This document shows positions 32,960-46,993 of a stretch of DNA of 64,000 bases, piece by piece. This DNA comes from Emiliania huxleyi CCMP1516 (Eukaryota; Haptophyta; Isochrysidales; Noelaerhabdaceae): assembly GCF_000372725.1 (NCBI RefSeq), contig NW_005197506.1, positions 362,177 to 426,176 on the forward strand. Direction: 5' to 3'. Position 1 is the first letter of the stretch, and every line of letters starts with the position of its first letter. The notes under the pieces are model-generated. The model was not told where the DNA came from, searched no databases, and saw nothing but the letters and a program-made list of their open reading frames with translations. The translations under genes and the position numbers were made by a program.

Positions 32960-33504
32960 AGCACGGCTCTTCCTGTGTGCCGGCACAGAGCTCCGTGCAA
33001 GCCGCGAGGGCTTCGGCCTGTTTGCGCCGTATGCTGAGCGGCGCTACGCCTTTGACGACGGCGTCTTCTCAGGCACGTACGCCACGGGAGACGCGCCGAT
33101 TGAGAACCACGCCACGGTCGACGTCTTCGCCTCAGACGACGACGACGACGACGACGACGACGAGGCTGCGGCGGCGGCGCCGGATGCGGCGCTGCGCTCC
33201 GCGCTCCGCGAGCACGCACTCATCGCCCGGCTGCGTGCGGGAGAGGCGCTCTTCTTGCCCGCGCTGTGGTCGCACGCGGTGCAATCGCACGTTGAGGGTG
33301 GCAGCAGCGACGAGCATGGTAGCCAACGCATGAGCTCTACCCCGTGGGCATGCTTTCACTTGGGTATGCGATGTACTGGACCCAGTCGCAGGACCTCTCG
33401 CTGATGCACTGGCTTGTGCCGGTCGACGGTCAATATGGCTCGCCGATGCATGTGCCCTTGCCGAGAATAGCAGCTGGCCTGACTCGCCTGGCTGCGTCGC
33501 TCTG
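32960..33504 (+). CDS. JmjC/cupin-8-like fragment
   Basis: An open plus frame reads LFLCAGTELRASREGFGLFA, a poly-Asp loop (33136-33163), then RLRAGEALFLPALWSHAVQS, the signature 'G-d-x-l-f-l-P-x-x-W-x-H' strand of JmjC-type 2-oxoglutarate/Fe(II) oxygenases. It then needs a frame change into LYPVGMLSLGYAMYWTQSQD and stops at 33504. The 5' exons (with the HxD metal pair) are not found, so it is incomplete or split by introns. Function beyond the fold is unknown. Confidence 0.4.
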
Positions 33505-33566
33505 ACGCGTTCATTCTCTGCCTGGTCTTGAGTGTGGTGTTGAAAAACACCGCGGGCTGTACATGT

Positions 33567-33595
33567 CATGTTGTACATGTAACATGTACAACATG
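33567..33595. repeat. 13-bp inverted repeat with 3-nt loop
   Basis: CATGTTGTACATG, TAA, CATGTACAACATG: a perfect hairpin just after the JmjC-like fragment. It could be a terminator-like RNA stem or a remnant element end. Confidence 0.8.
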
Positions 33596-34076
33596 TGTAA
33601 CAGTGCCGACTATGCTGTGTATGTTCCGTTACGGCAATCGGCTGTATGGAAGCTTGTCAGATCAGCTTTGCGGGGGGTTGCGGGGGGTTGCGGTTCAAAC
33701 TTCAATGCCCGTACGTCAGTATCGCCAGCTGCCGCCCCCCCCCACCCCCCCGCCCCCCGCCAAGGTGTTGACTGTTGTACGATGGTGTATGTCCGTCGTA
33801 AAGCACGTACTGTGCCCAAGGGCAAGGCCAACCCCAAGATCAAGAAAAATCGTCTTCCGGCTACCTTCTGTCTTGCGTTTCGGTTTTGCGTCCGCGCCGT
33901 CTCAGGTCTCAAGACCACTACCTCTTTCAAAGCTCCGCGCAGAGACGTGGCCGCAGGTTCGCCGTGGCATCTCGGCCGCGCCGGCCCGCGCTCCTCTCGC
34001 CAGCTCGCCGCAGCGGGACGCGCCCCCTCGCCCTGTCCGCTCTGCCAAACCCTCGGCCTAGCCCACTCCCGGGGCA

Positions 34077-36840
<2,764 letters not shown>

Positions 36841-39259
36841 GGTCGCGCGCGGGGCACAGCACCGACGGCCCTGCACCTCACACTAGACCTCACACAAGCC
36901 CCCGACGGCAGAGAGGCCAAGGTGCCAAGCGCCTTCTCGGGTGGGAAAGAATTCTTGGTGGGACTGGCACACACACCGGCCCCATCCCTCCACGGGTTGT
37001 CTGTTTTCTTTCTTTCTTTACCGGCTCACCACCGGAGCCGCCTAAGCGACTCCGTTAAGAGGGAAAGAATTTTCGAAGCCGGAAAGAATTCTCGTTAACG
37101 CCGCTTTCACAGCACACTGGCACGACAAGGGTGCAGACTGGCGCGGACTGCGACTGGCACACACACCGGCTCACCGAGGAAACGAATTCTGCATGAGTGT
37201 GTGTGACTCACTCACTCACGCTCACTGCCACGTACCCCGATGCCAATCATCTGGCCCGCTGGGTGTGCTTCTTAGCCCCCCGGCCCTGGATGTGCGGTTG
37301 CTGACTGCATGCACTCCAAGTGCTCCAAGTGCTCCGTAGTACGTCACGCACATACATGGCTCGGCAGCACCCCCCACAGTGCAGTGGTGTGAGCACACAA
37401 GTACTAGCACGAGTGCACACCTGCCTTCCTTTTGTGGGAGGGAGAGAGTTGTTCCTTAGCTTTTGGCGGGTGAATGACGTAAGAATCAAGACACAAGAGA
37501 GAACAAGAGAGATATTTTTGAAAACCAACAAGGACAAGAATCAAAGCCTCGAGCTAGAGAGAGAGTTTCAGCAATATCAAACAACTCTAACACGCACTTT
37601 GTTTTTGTGTCGAGTTAGGGCCACCAAACGTGGAAGAGAAATGGAAGAGAAAATCTCTCTCTCTCTCTCCAAACGTGATAAACGTCCCAAACGTGCTCAA
37701 GTGTTTTGTTTTGTCAAGTGAGTGAGTGAGACGACCTGGGGAGTTGCGAAAGTCGCACGTACGGGCAGAGGGGAGACCAAGGCCTCCGGCAATCGCACCG
37801 CCTCGCGAAAGGGAAGCAACGATCAACTCCAGCTTGGACTTGGTGCGCCGGCACGTAGATCGCGACCTGGCGACGCGCAGCGCGGGGCACGTCGCGAGCA
37901 CAGCGGGAAGGAGCGCCGGCCGCCGCGAGCCAAGCCCAAGGTGCCAAGCGCCTTCTCGCAAGAAAAAATTCGCACGCGTCACGCACACATACATGGCTCG
38001 GCACCCCCCACAGTGCAGTGGTGTGAGCACACAAGTACTAGCCTGCCTTTTCGCGGGTTAAGGACGTAAGAATCAAGCAGCAGAGAATCAAAGGTAAAAA
38101 AACTCAACACTCACACATTGTTTTTCAGAAGTAGAGTCGTCCTTGCGCGAGGAGAGCTCGATAAACTCGAGGGGCCAAAATACGCTGCGAGGAGAGCGGA
38201 GCTGCGCCGAGTCAGAGGCGGGAGAAGCCGCGAGAGCAAGGGAGTGGCAGGCGGCGGCGGCGTCGCAGACCGAGGCAGGGGAGAGCGACGCGACAGAGGA
38301 TGAAGGCTTGAAGCGACAGGAGAAAGAACGACGAGAGTGGGACGTGGACCGCGAGGTGGCATGAAGGTTGCAGCGAGAATCGGCGAGGGACTGCGAAGAG
38401 AGGAGGAGATAGGAAGTGGAAGAGGCAGACGCCCAAGGGTGGGCGACGGCTAGCACCACCACACTCCCCTCTCCTTAAAATCCTGTGTGGTGGCGGCGTG
38501 CCGTCCTCCCATCCCTCCCTTGGGCTGTCTTTTTTCTTTCTTTCTTTCTTTCTTTTGAGAGGTCAAAGCCTCCAGTTAGAGAGAGAAGAGAGAGATTTTC
38601 AGCAATATCAAACACTCGAACACGCAATTTGTTTTTGTGTCGAGTTAGGGCCAAACGTGCTCAAGTGAGTAAGTGAGACGAGCTACGAGGGAGTTAGTTA
38701 GCGAAAGTCGCACGTACGGGCAGAGGGGAGACCGAGGCCTCTTTGGAGCACTTGGACGTTGGAGTGCGGTCATCAGCCTCACATCCAGGGCCGGGGAGCT
38801 AAGTCCTAAGAAGCGCACCCAGCGGGCCGGATGATCGGGATCGGGTTACGGGCTAGAGAGCCCTAGCCCTGGGGGGGTGCGCGTTCGCAGGGAAAGGGCC
38901 GTAAAGTAAACACGCTACACGGGTCTCCGAGGGTTAGTTCCGTGTACCGGGTCTACCCTTCCTTAACTGCAGAACGCCCCGCTCCGGCGATCGCACCGCC
39001 TCGCGAAAGGGAAGCAACGATCAACTCCAGCTTGAACTTGGTGCGCGCCGTGCGCCGGCACCGCAGCGCGGGCGTACGTCAATCAACAAACACAAATCTC
39101 TCTGGACTCTCCGTACGTCGCGAGCACAGGAAGGAGCGCCGTAACCCTGTTGACGCGGTGTTGTTGACGCGGTGTCGCGCAAAATTCTCCTTCGAACAGC
39201 GTCTGAGGTAAAAGAAAGCCGATCCTCACGGCGGTTTACGATCTTACTGGGGATTCAGT
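36841..39259. repeat. Complex tandem/dispersed repeat block
   Basis: No gene is supported. Segment ~37545-37870 recurs at ~38575-39060 (shared landmarks TTTCAGCAATATCAAAC, GTTTTTGTGTCGAGTTAGGG, GCGAAAGTCGCACGTACGGG, GGAAGCAACGATCAACTCCA). Segment ~37345-37400 recurs at ~37985-38040 (ACATACATGGCTCGGC, CACAGTGCAGTGGTGTGAGC). Segment ~37235-37330 is the inverted match of part of 38750-38850. Short frames give shadow ORFs only. Confidence 0.85.
38742..38984. mobile_element. 243-bp insertion in one copy of the repeat, possible non-autonomous element
   Basis: Copy 1 reads GAGACCAAGGCCTC|CGGCAATCG without interruption. Copy 2 is split at the same point by 243 bp, with CTC on both sides (a possible 3-bp target duplication). 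No open frame. A related fragment lies in inverse orientation at ~37235-37330. No long terminal inverted repeats seen; class unknown. Confidence 0.55.
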
Positions 39260-40007
39260 ATGGCGCCGTCGCTCGCCCGCCTCTTTCTTGCGTGCCTGGC
39301 AGTCTCCAGGGTCGTTGCTGCTCCGGCCGAGGGGACCCCGAGTTCACCGAGCGGCGAGAGAGAGCCTTTGAAAATCGGAAAGCTGAGAGAGCTTATGCTC
39401 AGCTCGTACTGCCCTACCCATGCCGACTTGACTCCATGCAAGGTGCGATCGGGCAGGCCCACAACCTAGGAGCAACAGCAGCGCCTACTCACCGATCCCG
39501 CGCGACCGTGCTCTCGCCGCAGACACATTTGTTCCTCAAGGAGATGCGCAAGACCAAGACACTGGAGGAGAAGAAGAAGATGCTGATCGAGAGGCAGGCC
39601 GGCGGCGCCCTCTCCAGCACCGCGCCGCACGCCCCGCTGCTCTCTTTCGCACCGCACAATCGCCTCTGGCTCCGACTATCTCTCCGCGCCGCGGCCGCGG
39701 CTCCACTTCGCACCATCGCACTCTCCTCCCTCCTGCGACAGGCGAAGATGAAAGCCATGCCTCCGGACGAGCGCAAGAAGATGACGTCCGAGACCAAGGC
39801 GCGCGCCGGTCTCTCCCTCCCTTCGCATGTAGGCCAACCTCCCGGCTGCGCGCGCACACGACGCCACGCCGATGCCGCCCGGCCCTCCTCCTGCAGGCTG
39901 CCTTCAAAGCAATGTATGCGGCTTACTGCAGCACGGCGAGCCCCCCACCGGGAAGAAATAACGCGGTCTGCGAGCACAAGATGCTGAAACGCCTGTACAG
40001 CGTCTGA
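39260..40007 (+). CDS. Small secreted Cys-containing protein (141 aa, 4 exons)
   Basis: Exons 39260-39442, 39523-39597, 39742-39798, 39897-40007, all joined in phase 0. Introns: GT-AG (80 nt), GC-AG (144), GC-AG (98). A classic signal peptide, MAPSLARLFLACLAVSRVVA, is followed by a short mature protein with Cys pairs (SYCPTHADLTPC near residues 50-60; YCSTA and AVCEHK in the last exon) and a Lys/Glu-rich helix in the middle (KEMRKTKTLEEKKKMLIERQ). It has the size and Cys spacing of a small four-helix, two-disulfide secreted domain. No family name can be given. Confidence 0.65.
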
Positions 40008-40620
40008 CGACGGGCGTGCGAGGAGCGTAAACGTCTGTGGTGCAGAGAGTTTGTGAGAGGGTTGGTGAGAGAGTTTTGTGTCTGTGTGGCTCGCCGAGCC
40101 ACAGCCAGTCGGAGCACTCGCTTGCTTTTTTTCGCTCCAGTCCTGCGGATCTTCACACTCCAAGGGGCTGCAGTAGACCGGAGGGCTAAGAAGCCTTCAC
40201 ACTCCAAGGGGCTGCAGTTGGAGCCAGTCGGGCGAGAGAGAGAGCGGCATTCACACAGCTACCTACGGCATTCACACAGCTTGCTTGTTTTGGGCCTGTC
40301 CGAGGAGAGTTTTCGTCTGTGGGAGAACGCTTGAGACTGTTGTTCATGTTGCGGTGTAGCTTTCTTAGTTGAGAGCTGACCTTGGGCTACGGCTCTAGGA
40401 GAGCGCGCGCTTTTCGTTTAAGAAAATGCTCTGCTTAGGGCGAGTGGCACTACTCAAATCCCCCGCCCTCCGGGGAGTGCGATCCTGCAGGCCCGGCGCG
40501 CGCTTTGGGGCGTGACGCGTGTGAGCTGTAACTCTCGGGGCAGTAGCCGGGCGAGCGGCGCCGCTCTCTTCCCCTCCAAAACACCCCGTCGCAGCTGCTC
40601 CCCCCTCGCCTCCCGCCCCC
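40008..40620. other. Intergenic, with a tandem 46-bp duplication
   Basis: TTCACACTCCAAGGGGCTGC occurs at ~40155 and ~40197, and CGGCATTCACACAGCT twice at ~40245-40280. The stretch lies between the convergent ends of the secreted-protein gene and the PDZ/pseudokinase gene. No coding sequence supported. Confidence 0.5.
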
Positions 40621-43600
40621 TCAAAAGCGCTGCTCCGACGCGTCGGCGCTCAGCGAGCCACTCGCGGCCACCGCGTTGGCCAAGACTGGTGTCCCCGTGG
40701 CACCCGCCGCCGCCTCCGCTTCGCCAGAGGTGAGCTCGGTCGCGGGGCTCTCGAGCTGGTCGCTGGACTGCGCCAATAGCCGCTGGATGCGCAATGCCAG
40801 TGGCTCCTCCCCTGCCTCCGCCTCGGCCGCAGCCGCCTCGCCCTCTTGCTCCTCGAGCGGCGCCGGCTCGAAGTCGTTGTCCACCGGGAGCCGCAGGAGG
40901 TGCGAGAGCCCGCCCGACTTGGGTAGCGAACCCGACTCGCTGGCGCCGCCCCCTCCGCCGACGCCCCCATTTGACGACCGGGGCGGAGAAAGCGTTGGGG
41001 CCTCGGTAGCCCGGCCCGCCAGCGGAGGCAGGCCGAGTTCGCTGCGACGGCTCTCCGCCTCCGCCTCGGCCGCGCAGAGCGCCGCCTTTGCGGACGCCTT
41101 GTTGCTCTGGTACATCGAGAGGATTGATATGCGGTCAAAGCCCTGGAGCTCGAGGAAGAAGTCGAGGAGCTCCGAGTCGGTTGGGCCCGTCCCGCCGCCG
41201 GGCAGGTCGGGCCCGCCGCCCGCACTCCCCGCCCCGCGAGGTGCTGTCGGTAGGATCACGATGGGAGGAAGTGCGCGCGTCGGCCCGAGCGTAGGCGGGG
41301 GCGTCGTGGCCGGCTCCCGTGCGGCCGTCGCTGTTGACGTCGGCAGAGTCGCCGGCGGCGGGTCTAGCTCGGGGGCGGGAGAGGAGCGGGCGGTGCTCGA
41401 GGCATCACTCTCGAGGTGCAGCCGCAGGAAAGGCGGCGGAGCGAGGGAGATAGAGGAAACGCGCAGCGGTTCGGCGCGAAGGATGGTGAGCGACGTCTCG
41501 GGGCCGTGGCTGATGTGCGCCTCTGCCACGCTCTTTGCTCCGAGCGGCTCGTCGTCGACGGCGATGATGACATCGCCCGGCTGTAGCAGCCCGGTCCGCT
41601 CCGAAGCCCCACCGCGGCTGATGTCGCGCACCACATTGGACGGGCTGAGGTCGAGTCCGAGCCCAGCAGAGTCACGCACCAAATCCACTCGCAGCAAGTC
41701 GATCCGTGCGCGCGGTCGCAAGATGGGGTGATCGGGCGGGACCTTGCGGAGGGTCATGCCCACCACGTGGTCGCTGCGCATCACCTCAAAGTCGTAGACC
41801 GCCTGGCTGGACGCGAGAACCTGCGACAGGTGCCGCCCGGCCAGGCGCTCCCCATCCACCCCGAGGATCTGGTCGCCAACCTGGAGCACGTGGCCGGCAG
41901 ACAAGCTTTGGATGACGTTGGAGCTCGTCACCCCCACGCCGAGGCCCTTCGCGTCGCGCCGCACCTGCACGTGCAGCCTCAGGTCCGCAAAGTCACCGCT
42001 CTGCTCGGTGGTGCCATTGGAGAGGTAGGCAGCCAGCTCCTCCGCCGTGGGCCGATTTTGCGGCTGCGTCTCGAGGCAGAGCGCCACCGCATCGCACAAC
42101 ATCCCGCCACATAAATCGCTGCCTCCCCGCAGCTCCGTCGGAAGAGGCAGCTCCGTCGGCTGGGTGAAGGAGGGCTCGGTCCCCTTGAGGAGTCGGGCGA
42201 GCAGCAAACCCGCAGACCAGAGGTCGACCGGCGTGCCGACCTGCGCCTCACCTTCCGGCAGGGCGAGCTCGGGGGCAAGCGCGGCGTAGGGCACGCGTTT
42301 CCCGCCTGCCGCGTCGAGCGCCGCCGCGACGGACACTCGGACTCCCGTAAGGCGTGCGACGGAGCTCATGCCGTAAATCTTCCACGCGCCTAGGGGCATG
42401 CTCCGGGGCTTCTGAGCGTATTGTAGGGTGGATGCCTGGGCTGCCGTGTTGCTGCGTGCCTCCGGCGCAGAGCACGAGCTTGTCGAGTCTGAGGTTGCAG
42501 TGGACGAGCTTGCAGACGGTGTGCATGTGCGCAAGCCCACGAAAAAGGTCGATGGCGATGCCTCGGACGGTGGGTGGCGTCATCTTGTCCGGCTGCGCTG
42601 CCGAGATAGCGGCAAGATTGCCCACCCATGGCTCGGTCACTGTGTACAGCGAGCCCGCCACGAGCTGCTGGCCAAAGAAGCCGAGGATGCTTTCGCAGCG
42701 GTCCACCGTGGGCCGTGAGAGCATCCTCCAAAACTTGGCCTCTCGCATTGCCCGCGCGCACGCGTCGATGTCGCGTCCGTCCGTCTGCCGCACCGTTGCG
42801 CGGGCCTTGTCGCGCATAGCAACTGCGAGACGACGGGCCGTGTACGTTCTGGGAGCGTTCTGGCGGTGGTCGGAGCCGTGAGTGGGTTGAGACGCCCCGA
42901 CCTCTTCGCGCTGGATCAAGGGCCCGGGGATATGTGTGTAGCAAGTTTGCCTGCCGCGAAATCGGGCGGAGGCCCGTCGGGGTCGAGAAGCTGGTACGAC
43001 TCGCCCTCGATCAGCAGCATGGTGGGCGGCGGCGCCATCACGGGCGTCTGCAAGTAGGGCGTGTGGCTAGGGTGGTCGATGATGTCGTCCTCCCACAACT
43101 CCTCGCGCTCCTCCACGCGAACCTGAGGAACGGGGCTGGTCGCAGGTCAAGGCACAACAAGGGTGTGGGACAGCAACCTCGGGTGTCTTAAAAAGCATCA
43201 GAAGGGGGGGTGCAGGGGCAGTGTCTAGAAGGAGTCTCCGCACCAGTGTGAAGGCAAGGGGAGTCCCGGCGGCGCCGATCACGTCCACTACTCGCCGCAT
43301 GCCAAGCCCAGTGCCGTTGACCCCCACCACCACGTCGAGAAGCATGATGCCGCATCGGTATGCAGGACCCTCCTCCAGCAGCCCCTTGACCACGTTGGAC
43401 GCTGTCATCTCTACGCCGAGTGACTCCCTGAGGCGCAATGGCACAGCACTCGGTGGTCGTCGTGGGTCAAGCGGCGCTGGCAGTGGGCACTAGCGCGCCC
43501 GCTCTCTCGATCGATCACCGCCCGGAGCAGGTGGAGCAACGCGCCCGGCTCGGTGGCGGGATGGGCCTAGGGGGAAGGTGGGGGGTGGATCGGCGTCCCT

Positions 43601-44199
43601 CGAATTTTCCAACAAGTCTCGCGGACCGTTACATCGCGCCTCGGGCAGCCGGTCGAGGCTAGCGCGGAGGGTGGGGTCGCGGCGCAGCACGGTGAGGAGG
43701 TGGAGATCTTCGTCCGGGTCCACCTAGAAGCACCGCCATACCGGCCGGCGGCAGTGAGGTCCATCCTGCCACTTACAACACCCGCCGTTCCCCCCTTCGC
43801 GCCTCTTGCGACATGTTTCGTCCACCGAGTAGCCTTCCGTCCACTGCCACCACCTGGTCGCCGAGCTTGAGCAGTCCATCGCGTGCAGCCGCGCCTGCCA
43901 TCCATCGGGACTTGTGGGCGCATGCTGGCGCAAGAAATTCGCAACCAGGAAAGCGGGCTGGGTCTCGCCGTTAGGGAATTTGCGCTCCAGATCGACGACA
44001 ACATTGTTCTTGTCCACCCCAAATCCTAACAGAGAGTTCAAGCAGACGGCGGTTAGCTCGCAAGAGTGGCTAGCGCTGTGCCTTGGGCAGAGGAAGGGTA
44101 CGATGGCAGGGCGGCACCTAGCTTGCCGTCGAGGCGTCGCACGGTGATCTGGAGCTCCACTGTTGTTGGATCGAAGCCTTGGCCCCCTTCTACAACCAT
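40621..44199 (-). CDS. PDZ-pseudokinase scaffold protein (multi-exon)
   Basis: Start MVVEGGQGFDPTTVELQI at 44199. First exons 44199-44118, 44025-43969, 43894-43803 and from 43723 form PDZ1 (KLGFGVDKNNVV, RDGLLKLGDQVVAVDGRLLG, LHLLTVLRRD) across a GT-AG and two GC-AG introns in phase. PDZ2 (43440-43220) has ESLGVEMTASNVVKGLLEEG. The kinase-like domain (42870-42050) has VAMR instead of VAIK, HCN instead of HRD and YGM instead of DFG, followed by VDLWSAGLLLARLL and a subdomain XI Arg (RPTAEELAAYL), so it is predicted inactive. PDZ3 (GLGVGVTSSNVI) and PDZ4 (GLGLDLSPSNVV) lie at 41990-41480. A Ser/Pro-rich tail with one helical block (LLDFFLELQGF) ends at 40621. Exon borders between PDZ1 and the kinase are only partly resolved. 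Role: scaffold/signalling adaptor (inference). Confidence 0.75.
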
Positions 44200-44899
44200 G
44201 ACTGCTGTCGGGCGGCGTGCAAGCAAGCGCCCGCCGAACCCCTGCCAACTCTACACAAACAGACCACCGCCGGGCCCCAGCAAGACCACGCACAGGACCA
44301 GGACAGTTGTTGCGCTGTTGCACTGGGATGGGGTCGATTCCGCATGGCCCGGGACCGGACAGTCGAGCAGGGACACGCAAGGATGCCGGAGCGCGGTAGT
44401 CGCGAGGCGTCTCGCAAGCACCACGGAAGGGATATGCACGCGCCAACGCACGTCCAGGACGGACGGATTAGATAGGACAACGCAACCCTACCCGTAGTAG
44501 CCAAATTGGCACTCGGGCATGTGCAGCACTCCCTCGCCAGGAAGCATCGCAACACGAAGGCTACAGCTGCACATGCTCCTCTTGTAGCTCGATCGGTCAC
44601 ACCGCCATCACCGCCGACGTCTCCCAGTGAGATGATGGAGAGGGGGGACGACACCGCTCGATCTACCCTCTGGGGTCCCTCAGTCAGCGGCGTGCACCTC
44701 GATCCTGTACCGTGTTTGTTATGACCCCCCCCAGTGAGCACGCCAGCGAGGGAGGGCGAGTCGATCGAGGGGTCCCGTACCATGCGGAATCGACCCTATC
44801 CAGTGCTCAAGTGCTCAAGCTGCACAGGCTCTAACTTGAGAAAGTTGCCAATCTCCTCGCGCCGGGGCGATAACTCCGATATAATCACTCGCCCCCTTA
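44200..44899. promoter_or_regulatory. Divergent intergenic region
   Basis: 700 bp between the PDZ/pseudokinase start and the glycosyltransferase-like start. Frames are short. Small duplications (AGTGCTCAAGTGCTCAAG at ~44812) but no array. No motif assigned. Confidence 0.4.
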
Positions 44900-46303
44900 A
44901 TGGTGTCCTCGCCGACCTCCCTAGCAGCCACCCTCGAGCTGATTCACAGCTATACCGCCGCACACTCGGCCGAGCAGTGGGCCGCCGCGGCCGCCGACCC
45001 AGGCACTCGTGTCCTACTCGCAAGCTACAATTGCCCGCACCGCATTGGGAACAACTTGCATCAGTTCACGAACGCGTTCGCGCTTGCCCTGCTTGAAAGG
45101 CGTTGGCTCCTCTGGAGTGGCGACGTCAACGCCTCATGCTCAAAGTATTTGCATCGGAGGGGATGGCTGCTCACTCGAGAACAGGCGAAAAAGGGGTCCA
45201 AGCGGGCGACCAAGAACTGGTCCCAGGTTGCCATCGGCAGTCGTGAGCTTGTGTGGAAACCGCTTGTGCGCACTGGCGCGACATCGGCCGGCTCTGGTGC
45301 GGGGTCTCAGCCAGCGCTCTCTACCAGCGCTCTCTCCCTCTGTGAGTGGTCGAGACCGGCCACCCTCGCCAATAGCAGCAGCAATGTGATGCGATTTGAC
45401 CCGTCGCGATATGCAAACTACCAGCCCATCGCCGCGCTGATGGCAGCCGTGGCACACCGATGGGTCGGCCCAGCCGCCTCCCGAGTTGCCACCCTCTTTG
45501 CCTTTGGCACCGGCGCCGCGTATGGAGCACTCTTCCACACCCTCTTCACCTTTGACAACGAGACGGTTGCCACGCCGACTGCTCGCGCACTGTGCAGCAG
45601 GTTCAGCACGGGCGCCGCCGGTCTTTGCGAGCGTGCTCGCGAGGGCTCCGGCGGGCAGAGGAGCCTGGGCAGGAAGCAAGCCGACGAATTTTGGCTGGCG
45701 GTGCACCTGCGAACCTACCTAGACGACGCCGAATCCGCGCTGTCCGACGCTTCCTTCATCTCCGCCACGCGCCGGCTGCTCTCGGACGGCCTCGCCGGTC
45801 GTAACTCGTGCACTGTGCTGCTTGCGGGAGACGAGGAGCCTTTGGCGATCAGGCGTGTCATGCTGCGGGTCCTGCAGAGAGCTGGGTTCCCGCAGTGTGG
45901 CATCGTACAAAGCGAGCATGCTGCCACTGAAGTGGCGGCTGACGACGCGCAGCAGGTCGCCACGAGAGATCACGGCAACCTGACTGAGGCTTCCGCCGTG
46001 CGCGATGTTTTTCTACTTTCGATGGCGGATGCGTTGGTGGGCATGAGCCGCGTGCCAAATGGCTTTTCAACCTTCGCTCTCTTGATCACAGAGCTGATCG
46101 CTTTCCGAAAAGTGCCGCTCACGGCGCCTGTTGTGATGTGCGCGTGTGAGCCGCCGACGTTTGACTACAATAGATCTAAGTGCGGCGTTCAGGGGGCGAC
46201 GTCGTGCACCGACCGGTCGCGATACTGCCTTCAGGGGACGACGTGTCTCGACCTGAGGAGGGAGTCATACCTAGATAAAGGCAAGCTGCTGCGCTGGGGG
46301 TAA
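44900..46303 (+). CDS. Glycosyltransferase-like protein, fucosyltransferase-type GT-B pattern (467 aa, single exon)
   Basis: Single open frame with an ATG start. The N-terminal block RIGNNLHQFTNAFALALLER matches the 'GNRL...AFA-ALL-NR' start of fucosyltransferase-type (GT37/GT23-like) Rossmann domains. The middle has FWLAVHLRTYLDD (the conserved VHxR strand that binds GDP-sugar). The C-terminal block RDVFLLSMADALVGMSRVPNGFSTFALLI corresponds to the 'D-x-x-L-S-x-a-D-x-l-V...S-t-F' element. A Cys-rich tail follows. There is no obvious N-terminal membrane anchor, unlike Golgi enzymes, so either a 5' exon is missing or it is soluble. Donor and acceptor sugars cannot be assigned. Confidence 0.6.
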   Translation: MVSSPTSLAATLELIHSYTAAHSAEQWAAAAADPGTRVLLASYNCPHRIGNNLHQFTNAFALALLERRWLLWSGDVNASCSKYLHRRGWLLTREQAKKGSKRATKNWSQVAIGSRELVWKPLVRTGATSAGSGAGSQPALSTSALSLCEWSRPATLANSSSNVMRFDPSRYANYQPIAALMAAVAHRWVGPAASRVATLFAFGTGAAYGALFHTLFTFDNETVATPTARALCSRFSTGAAGLCERAREGSGGQRSLGRKQADEFWLAVHLRTYLDDAESALSDASFISATRRLLSDGLAGRNSCTVLLAGDEEPLAIRRVMLRVLQRAGFPQCGIVQSEHAATEVAADDAQQVATRDHGNLTEASAVRDVFLLSMADALVGMSRVPNGFSTFALLITELIAFRKVPLTAPVVMCACEPPTFDYNRSKCGVQGATSCTDRSRYCLQGTTCLDLRRESYLDKGKLLRWG

Positions 46304-46429
46304 TTGAACAAAAAAGGACGCAGATGTGAATTGTGATAGATATACTGTGTATCTAAAAAGGGAGTGCAGACGAGAGGGGGGGGGGGGGGTGAGGACTCGA
46401 CACCCTAAACACGACGAGCGCAAACACTC

Positions 46430-46640
46430 TCAGATGGGCAAGCTGCGGGTCTCCCAGACCCGGTTCATGGGGTGGAAGCATCGGCCACCCAGGTGGCCGA
46501 TGGCGATCCGCGCGAGCACCCACAAGGCGAAGGGGTCCTCGCGGGTCAGCCTCTGGATGGCTTCGCGCCCGAGCACGTAGACGGTGCTGGACGCCACCGC
46601 CGTGAGCGTGCTTGTCTGCTTCTCCTCGCTTATCAAGGCG
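46430..46640 (-). CDS. Exon fragment resembling the C-terminal half of a cyclic-nucleotide-binding fold
   Basis: Minus frame after an AG at ~46642 reads YALISEEKQTSTLTAVASST then VYVLGREAIQRLTREDPFAL, resembling the 'FGE-x-ALL...R-x-A-T-v-x-A...vlvl-r-e-x-l-x-x-L' part of CNMP-binding/CAP-like domains, as appended to some algal anion transporters. It stops at 46430. It may be the last exon of the polytopic gene just upstream, but I could not make a phase-consistent join. Confidence 0.35.
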
Positions 46641-46993
46641 TACTACCCCCACAAGGAGAGTAGTGTCTGTCGCGTGTCGCGCACCATCGCCGGCGAAAGA
46701 CGCAAAGACCAAAGTAATTTTTTATTTCTATTTACGCTTTCGCTCTCCTCGACAGGAGGAGGGACATACACACTAGGTACTAGCACTGGTCGCTGGTGCT
46801 CTCCACGCACACACATCACACACCGCTCACCGGTCTCCAACGAGAAAACCACCGCGCAGCACATGACGGAACGGCGACGAAAAACTACACCCACAGTACT
46901 GTACTCGACGCGGCCACATACCAAAGCATACCAAAGCAAGATGCGTGAGGTCGCACATCCCCGCACATGCCTCTAGAGTACACCGAGCCAAGC

